DNA of 64,000 nucleotides from assembly GCA_029582165.1 (NCBI GenBank), contig CM055872.1, positions 44,774,695 to 44,838,694 of the forward strand, read 5' to 3'. The notes below the pieces were generated by a model that worked only from the letters and a program-made list of their open reading frames with translations, did not search any database and was not told where the DNA came from. The translations under genes were made by a program, and so were the position numbers. Shown in pieces: positions 57,530 to 64,000 of the stretch. The DNA is from Portulaca oleracea (Eukaryota; Streptophyta; Magnoliopsida; Caryophyllales; Portulacaceae). How positions within the stretch are numbered: the stretch's first letter is position 1; each line of letters starts with the position of its first letter.

Positions 57530-60335
57530 TTTTTAATATACCCGCTTTCACTCAGCCCAAAAAAAGGGGCATATCTGAAGCAGTTGTCGGGCTGGAGAGC
57601 AAGGTGCCCGCTGAGGCTAATGAAGCACTAGAGGCCCAAGTCACTGAGGAGGAAGTGAGGAGGGTGTTGTTCCAAATGAGCCCTTACAAAGCACCTGGTG
57701 TGGACGACTTCCACGCAATTTTTTTCCAAAAATTCTGGAAAATTGTAGCTACTGACGTAGTTAACCTGGTGAGACGAATAGTAGATGGCAGCAAAGATCT
57801 GAGTAATATTAACAGGACCCTCATCGTTCTTGTTCGTAAGGCGAAATCGCCAGAGAGTATCTTGGAGTATAAATAAGCTTGTGCAACACATTGTTCAAAA
57901 TTGAAACTAAGGTAATGGTGTCAGCGAATCAAAGTGGCTTTGTTCCAGGAAAATTGATCACGGATAATGTCATCATTGCTCATGAATTATTTCACACAAT
58001 GAAGAAGAGAACAAAGGCTCGAAGGGGTAGTATAGTGGTGAAGCTTGACATGAGCAAGGCTTACGACCGCGTAGAGTGGGACTTCCTTGAAGCTCTATTA
58101 ATTAAATTGGGGTTTGCGGGCAGCTGGGTACAGATGGTGAAGAGGTGGATTTCCAGCGTAACTTACTCCTTCAAGATCAATGGAGGGATATTTAGGTCTC
58201 TGAGTCCCAGTCGGGGATTGAGGTAAGGGGACCCCTTGTCCCCCTACTGATTTATAATAGTGGCAGATGCATTATCCGGCCTACTGATAAGAGCACACCA
58301 TGAAGGCGCCATTCATGGTTTAACAGCTAGCAGGGGAGGGCCAGCGATATCCCATCTTTTCTTCGTTGATGATAGCATCCTCTTCGCGAGAACTACGAGA
58401 CAAGAATGCTCCAAGTTAGTTGAAATACTCAACTTATATGAGAGAGCATCGGGTCAAAAGGTTAATTATGAAAAGTCCAAAGTCTCTTTTAGTAGGGGAG
58501 TAGAGGCGAGGAGGAGGGAATAATTAGCAGCCATCCTAAAAATGACAGTGGTTGAGAAGCATCACAAGTATTTAGGGGCACCTACGCTCATTGGAAGAAG
58601 CAAGAAGGAAGTATTTGGCCATGTGAAGGAAAGGGTATGGAAAAAGATAAGTAGTTGGAAGGGTAGCCTTCTCTCACGAGCTGGTAAAGAAGTCCTCATA
58701 AAGTCGGTAATCCAAGCCATTCCAACATACATAATGGGCCTATTCAAACTTCCTGCTATTCTGGTGGATGACATACACAGTCAATGTGTAAAATTTTGGT
58801 GGGGCTCGAACAGGGACAAGCGCAAGATTCATTGGAAATCATGGGAGGCTTTGTGCAAACCAAAATGGGCGAGCGGAATGGGCTTTCAAAGGCTAGATCT
58901 CTTTAATGATGCTTTACTAGCCAAACAAGGATGGCGTCTCATGACCGATGATCAATCCCTAGTTAGCCAGGTATTGCGAGACAAGTACTATAAGGGGAGG
59001 AGCTTCTTGGAAGCTTCCTTGGGGTACAACCCGAGCTACATTTGGCGAAGCATATGGGGAGCAAAAACGCTTCTGAAGGAGGGCCTCATCTGGAGAGTGG
59101 GTGATGGAAGAAGCATAGATATTTGGGAAGACCATTGGCTAGTAGATGGTGAAGGGAAAAAGGCCACCACAAGTCGGTCAGAGGACTGTGACCTACAATG
59201 GGTCAAGGATCTCATTGATATGGATAAGAATCACTAGAGATTGGATTTGCTAGACCGTTTCTTCAACAACAGAGACAAACAACTTATACTAGAGATACCG
59301 ATCAGCAAAGTGATGCCAAGCGATAGACAAGTGTTGGCATATTCTGACAAGGGGATCTTTACTGTGAAGACGACATACATGCTGGGCTTATCATTAACTC
59401 CTGAGGATATCACTGAATGTTGGCGTATTATATGGTCAGCAGATGTGATTCCCAAGGTTAAGACGTTCTGGTGGCAGTGGAGCGCTCAAATTCTCCCCAC
59501 TCGGGATCTCCTGCAACGGAGACACATAGTGGAAGAAGCGCAGTGTGCTCGCTGTGGAGCAAAACCTGAGAATGGATGGCATGTCGTTTTCAAATGTGAG
59601 CACAGCAAACAATTGTGGGAAGGGGCTGATGATCCAGCTCTTATTGACGAAGTGCAATTCACCAGCCCAGGAGATATGATCACGACATCGAGTAAGCAAC
59701 TGGAGAATAGAACCTTCATGGAATGGCTCACGCAGAGTTGGCTGGCCTGGGTAAGCAGGAACGACAAAATTTTCAACAACCATCAAGTAAACCAGGGCCA
59801 AATCAAGCGGAGAGCAAAGGACATGGTGGATTTGATGGAGGAACACCGGAACAGGCAGAGGTCGAACACGATTGAGCGACAAAATCTGGGTACCCCTTAC
59901 TGGGAGGCGCCCAGGTTAGGAACATATAAGATCAATGTGGATGCTCACATCGACAAGGAAGGATGGGTGGGATTAGGTGTGCTGGTGCGAAATGACAGGG
60001 GTTTCATGGAAATCGCAGCAGCAAAAAAGGGTGATGGCAAGGTGGACTCCAATGGTGGCTGAAGCTGCTGCTGCCCGCTATGGAATCACCATTGCTCACA
60101 GATTCAACTACGACCAAGTGGTTCTTGAGTCAGATTGTGCGCCAATTATTCAAAGGCTTGACAACCATGACAAGGCTTTGAGCAATGTGGACTTGCTGCT
60201 GGAAGACATTATGGAGGTTGCAACAAAATTGAAGCAGGTTTCATGGCAACATATAAGAAGAGAAGGCAACTTTGCGGCGCATCATCTAGCAAGAGCAGAG
60301 ATTAATCAGGAAGAGCAAATTTAGATTGGTGTTTG
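57530..60335 (+). pseudogene. L1-like LINE ORF2, 5'-truncated, with stops
   Basis: The endonuclease part is missing. The frame starts in the pre-RT region (TEEEVRRVLFQMSPYKAPGV, about 57640-57690). RT motifs follow: KLDMSKAYDRVEWDFL (about 58040), GLR-stop-GDPLSPY-stop (58218-58252) where Gln and Leu codons became stops, and FFVDDSILFAR (about 58360). The thumb, a zinc-type zf-RVT (CARCGAKPENGWHVVFKCEH, about 59545-59605) and an RNase H (NVDAHIDKE, then AAAARYGI in another frame) complete it. The region RPIS between 57876 and 57880 is lost. The element ends abruptly where the second LINE begins. Confidence 0.88.
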
Positions 60336-62690
60336 TCCTTATCAAATCCGATTTAAAGCGTTGGTCCAAAGCCTTCTTTGGCAATTATCGGAACAAACCA
60401 TAACAGAATACTGAACCCTGCAATCTGTCGAGCAAAAATTAGCTAATGACATAAATAATCCGAGGCTTAATAATTGGCTTAATCGCCTCCTCAAACAACG
60501 GGAAAAAATCCATCTTTCTAATAACAAATTTTGGGGCAACCTCAGTCGTAAAGACTGGCTGATTAATGGTGATCGAAATTCAAGACTTTTCCATCTTTCT
60601 ATGAAGGGTCGTAAATCGCGCTCCAAAATTATTAACATAAAAAATGATGTTGGTAGCTGGACTGATAATATTCATGAGATTAAGGGTATTTTCATTGACA
60701 ACTTCACAAAACGTTTTAAGTCTAACTTCGACCCTATGAGAAATCTCGGTCTTGACCTTTCCCCTCGTCTCTCCGATGCTGATAACTCATTTCTTATTAG
60801 GGATGTAACTGATGAGGAAATTGAACAAGCTGTTTTCCATCAAAATAAATATAAAGCCCCAGGTCCTGATGGATTTGGAATTGCTTTTTTCCAAAGCCAC
60901 TGGCATGACCTTGAATCGCTCCTCACCCATATAATGCAATGCTTTAAAATACCATCTTCTATCTCCAATAAGATTGATGCTACTAGCCGCAATTTTTTTT
61001 GGAAAGACCCGAAAACTGGAAAGGGCATCCCTTTGGTTTCATGGGACAAGGTTTGCCGCCCCAAAAAGCTTGGTGGGCTCGGCCTCCGCAAAGCTGAAGC
61101 TACGAATTTAGCCTTTATTTGCAAATTGATTTGGAAATACTTATATGGCACTGGCATTTGGGCGAACCTTATGAGGGCTAAATACCCCATTTCTTCCAAT
61201 TTTTTTGATCGAAAGGCCAAAAACAATGACTCTTGGGCCTGGACAACTATTCTAAAGAGCAGGGACCTGTTTAGTAAAGGTCTTCGTTGGATTGTTGGTA
61301 ATGGTGAGTCAATTAATTTTTGGAAAGATAATTGGTGTTCCCATTCCAATCTTCTCTCAATTAATGGGATTACTGATCTAGATTCTGTTAACCTAAATTT
61401 AAAGGTCTCAAATTTTATCAAACCAAACCGATCTTGGGATTTTGACAAATTAAGCTCAATTGTCAACTCCTTATCTCTTAGCCTTATCAAAGCTATCCCA
61501 ATCCCTCATTCTCCTATTAAAGATGAATGTTGCTGGGGGCTCTCTGGTTTTGGCAAGTTTACCACTAAATCTGCTACTTGGCTAGCACACGATGTTGACC
61601 CTGAATCCTCCTCCTGGAGCTTTGCTTGGATTTGGAACCTTGATATCCAGCTGAAGCTCAAAACCTTCATGTGGCTTGTCTGTCACAAAGCCCTTCCTAC
61701 GAAATGTGCTCTTGCAAAACGAGGTATTGTTTTAGATACTGTGTGCCCCGCCTGTAAATTAGCTCCCGAAGATCAAGACCACATCTTTTGTGATTGTCAA
61801 AGCGGTCTGAAGACTTGGGCAATCGCCACAAATTCTGGGTGGATCCTAAGATACCCTAATTCAGACAATTCCTCTATTTTAAACTTTATCTCAAATTACA
61901 AAGATCAATTGGGCTCCAAAAATATGCCTAGCTTGGTCACACTCCTTTGGAGTTTGTGGAAGGCAAGAAACGAATTAACTTTTAAGCATCATCTGTGGCG
62001 CCCTGAATCCATCTTCATAAAAACTAAAAGTAATTGGATTGAGTGGACCCACAGAAAGGATCTTGACGATATCTCGAATTCCTTTTTGCGTCACACGCAG
62101 TGTCACATCCACAGTCCTTTATATAGCTGGATTACTTGGTCCCCCCTCCGGCCGGTCTCATCAAGATCAACTTCGATGGTGCTAAATCCACAAACAATGC
62201 AGCTGGGGGCTTCATTATCCGGAATTGGGTTGGGTTTCCAATTTCCTGTAAATCCTTCAATTTGGGCAACGCGTCTGTCATCGTAGCAGAAGCCACCGCC
62301 CTTCGGAATGGTCTTCTAGAAGCTATTTCGTTGGGTTTTCACGACATTATTATTGAGGGCGGCAATAAAATTGTTATTGACGCTGCCAATGGCTTTTGTG
62401 AGATCCCTTGGACCATCAGAAAGATTATTGAAGACATTCGCTTTCTTCTTGGAAGACTCTCCTCATCCATAATGAAGCATGTGTTCAGAGAAGCCAACCG
62501 TGCAGCTGACTGGGCTGCCAAACATGAGTTAAATATAGATGATGTGGCTTGTTCGAAGCAGAATGAGAGCAGAGAGCTAGATAATATTTTGTATGAAGAT
62601 AGGATTGGTATGACCCTTGAGAGAAGAGTTTATTATCTTCCTTTCTTACCGTCGTAAAAAAAATAAAAAAAATAAAAGAACTTATCAATT
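60336..62690 (+). pseudogene. L1-like LINE lacking the reverse-transcriptase core
   Basis: A second LINE starts about 60340 (SDLKRWSKAFFGNY). A 561-codon frame (60601-62286) runs from the pre-RT region (KYKAPGPDGFGIAFFQSHWH) straight to the thumb (SISNKIDATSRNFFWKDPK) across an in-frame junction near 60950, so the whole palm with its catalytic aspartates is absent. The frame continues through the zf-RVT segment (CPACKLAPEDQDHIFCDC) and then shifts at about 62130-62286. RNase H follows in 62136-62657 (INFDGAKSTNNAAGGF ... FREANRAADWAAKH). An A-rich tail lies at 62657-62690. It cannot reverse-transcribe on its own. Confidence 0.88.
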
Positions 62691-62779
62691 GCAGAATAAT
62701 ACTGAAAAAAAATATGACAATTGATATTGGAAGAGAGGCCGTAATTACAAAACGACTTTCACGCAAAGCGTAGCGACGC

Positions 62780-62968
62780 AGTACGGCAGTCTTAAACCCT
62801 GAATCACCGCACCACGTCCAATTTCTGCCGCCGCCACCTCATCCGGCTTCCAAATTCGTCGTTCGAGCTTTTCCGGTGAGTTCGTGTGTTCTTCTGTGCA
62901 ACGTTTGAAGCGGGGAACCCTAATTAGGGTTTCTAACCATCGTCGCAGTATCTAGTAGAAGGGCATTC
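62780..62968 (+). promoter_or_regulatory. Promoter and 5' UTR of the KRR1-like gene
   Basis: C-rich leader upstream of ATG 62969. It contains AACCCTAATTAGGGTTT (62916-62932), a palindrome embedding telo-box sequence that is common before plant ribosome-biogenesis genes, and AAACCCTGA near 62795. A LINE ends only about 280 bp upstream of the ATG. Confidence 0.5.
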
Positions 62969-63167
62969 ATGGAGGTGCAAAACAGTGCTGTTGAGGAGGA
63001 GGTGAACAAGCAGCAGAAACCGAGGCACAAGGGCAAGCACGATAAGCCAAAGCCATGGGATGACCCCAGCATCGACCACTGGAAAGTCGATAAGTTCGAT
63101 CCTTCTTGGAATGAAACCGGCATGCTTGAAGTCAGCTCTTTCTCCACTATTTTCCCCCAGTACAGAG
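62969..63167 (+). CDS. KRR1: KRR1-like small-subunit processome protein, exon 1
   Basis: KRR1 is a KH-domain nucleolar protein needed for 18S rRNA maturation in the SSU processome. ATG 62969 starts MEVQNSAVEEEVNKQQKPRH, followed by a lysine-rich stretch, KPWDDPSIDHWKVDKFDPSW and FSTIFPQYR, which is the conserved N-terminal signature of KRR1. The exon ends TACAGAG at 63167 and a GTATTC donor follows, splitting the Glu codon of the family's QYREKY. The KH domain would be in later exons beyond the window. Only the first 66 or so residues are here. Confidence 0.8.
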
Positions 63168-64000
63168 GTATTCTACTACTAGTTTTTATGGAAACTTATG
63201 TTGACACAAATTCAGACTTGCTTTAGCTAGCTTGCAGTATGTAAGGGGATATTTGTGCAGGTTCTGACTGACTATTCCGGCTCTTAGAATTATGGCCTGT
63301 ACATGACCCACTCTATGGTGAAAAGGCTTGATTTTTGCTTGATGCTTGGACTGCTTTTTTTTTTTTTCCGATTATTAAAAGCCAAAAGGCTTAAAAGTTC
63401 ACACAGTACAGCAAACCGCAAACCAAACAGCAAAACCAACTCTATAAGATAAAGATTACAATCAAACACAGCTAAATAAAACAATACAGCAAGGATGACT
63501 GCACCCACGATGGCAAAAACACCTTCACAACACAATCACAATGTTGAAAGAACCATAACTTCAGCTTGATGGGTCATCGAGAAATCGCACACCTCTATCA
63601 TTGCCAATAATCACCTTCCTTCATTCTACCTCAGCATCAATATCGTCAAGATTGATATCCTCTAAAGTGTTCGCATGCTTAGTCATCCTAACCTTCTGAC
63701 CAACCTTCTGACCACGAACAACTCTACTAGTTGCTTCTCTAACAAGTTGCCATCTAGATTTCATCAGCATCTTCTGCTTTCCCCCCATTTTTTCCATGAT
63801 AAATTTTGTGCAACCCTTTTTTGTTACTCATAATCATATAGTCAGCCCCCTAAGAAATACTAATAGTTGCTACAATCCGCTTGTTTAGGCATAAATGTTT
63901 TGGTATTTTTGGACGAGTTCTATATATTGTATATGTATGTGGTCTAGTTTCTATTTAATTGTTTCTGTTTCGAGAAGCAACTTTTGCTTGCATCCTTTTA
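63168..64000 (+). other. KRR1: Intron 1 of the KRR1-like gene (incomplete)
   Basis: The intron runs to the window edge. It holds a minus-strand LINE-type insertion (63353-63845); the rest is unremarkable. Confidence 0.6.
63353..63845 (-). mobile_element. 5'-truncated LINE-type retroelement in KRR1 intron 1
   Basis: A poly(T) run at its left border is the poly(A) tail of a minus-strand element. Before the tail it reads TTTTGGCTTTTAATAATCGG and further back a short frame MGGKQKMLMKSRWQLVREAT that stops after DAEVE (near 63628). It may be an ORF1 remnant joined to a LINE 3' end. No target duplication was resolved. Confidence 0.6.

Overview
The window is nuclear DNA from a flowering plant, most likely a eudicot. 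The evidence is spliced GT-AG genes of plant-specific type (GH28 polygalacturonase, PLS-DYW pentatricopeptide protein) and a full plant repertoire of transposable elements (CACTA, Tekay-like and Athila/Tat-like Ty3, Ty1/copia, Cassandra, L1-like LINEs, hAT, Tourist/Stowaway MITEs). The exact order is not established. Some MITE ends resemble repeats I associate with Caryophyllales, but that is a weak impression. I see no bacterial operon, CRISPR array, tRNA gene or organellar block.

Only three host genes are recognisable. (1) A four-exon secreted polygalacturonase on the minus strand (18907-23763), with all catalytic motifs and splice sites intact although its introns hold at least five MITEs. 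(2) An intronless PLS-DYW PPR gene on the plus strand (52065-54225), broken by one frameshift near 53400. (3) The first exon of a KRR1-like small-subunit processome gene at the right edge (62969-63167), whose first intron runs out of the window.

Layout. 1-6481: 3' part of a CACTA element with a decayed TNP2 gene, a minisatellite of about 51 bp units, the last exon of a second gene and palindromic subterminal repeats; it sits inside a Ty3 element whose 3' LTR is 7546-9004. 9005-12060: a motif-rich spacer, then an L1-like LINE carrying an inverted duplication of its RT segment. 13616-17475: 3' LTR and internal stub of a Tekay-like element. 18907-23840: polygalacturonase gene. 24247-26640: MITEs and an inverted fragment of the polygalacturonase last exon. 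27236-30503: a putative MULE carrying a gene-like fragment and invaded by a solo LTR with perfect 5-bp TSD. 30834-33436: a hAT element and a four-deep Stowaway/Cassandra nest. 34003-38964: full-length but dead copia element with 5-bp TSD. 39841-41824: truncated LINE with 16-bp TSD, tandem duplication and a TRIM. 42210-50000: nested Tekay-like solo LTRs and a second Athila/Tat-like solo LTR. 50346-51790: copia 3' end and a foldback element. 52065-54225: PPR gene. 55390-56700: hAT transposase remnant. 57530-62690: two LINEs head to tail, the second with its reverse-transcriptase core deleted but a 561-codon frame left open. 62780-64000: KRR1-like promoter, exon 1 and intron 1.

The three host genes have unrelated roles (pectin cleavage in the wall, organelle RNA editing, ribosome assembly) and do not form a pathway. 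The main story is the layering of insertions, many of which can be dated relative to each other from target-site duplications. No undescribed functional system could be demonstrated. The most unusual objects are the RT-less LINE frame, the nested MITE/Cassandra stack, the MITE placed 7 nt from a splice donor and the minisatellite reading into a CACTA exon.
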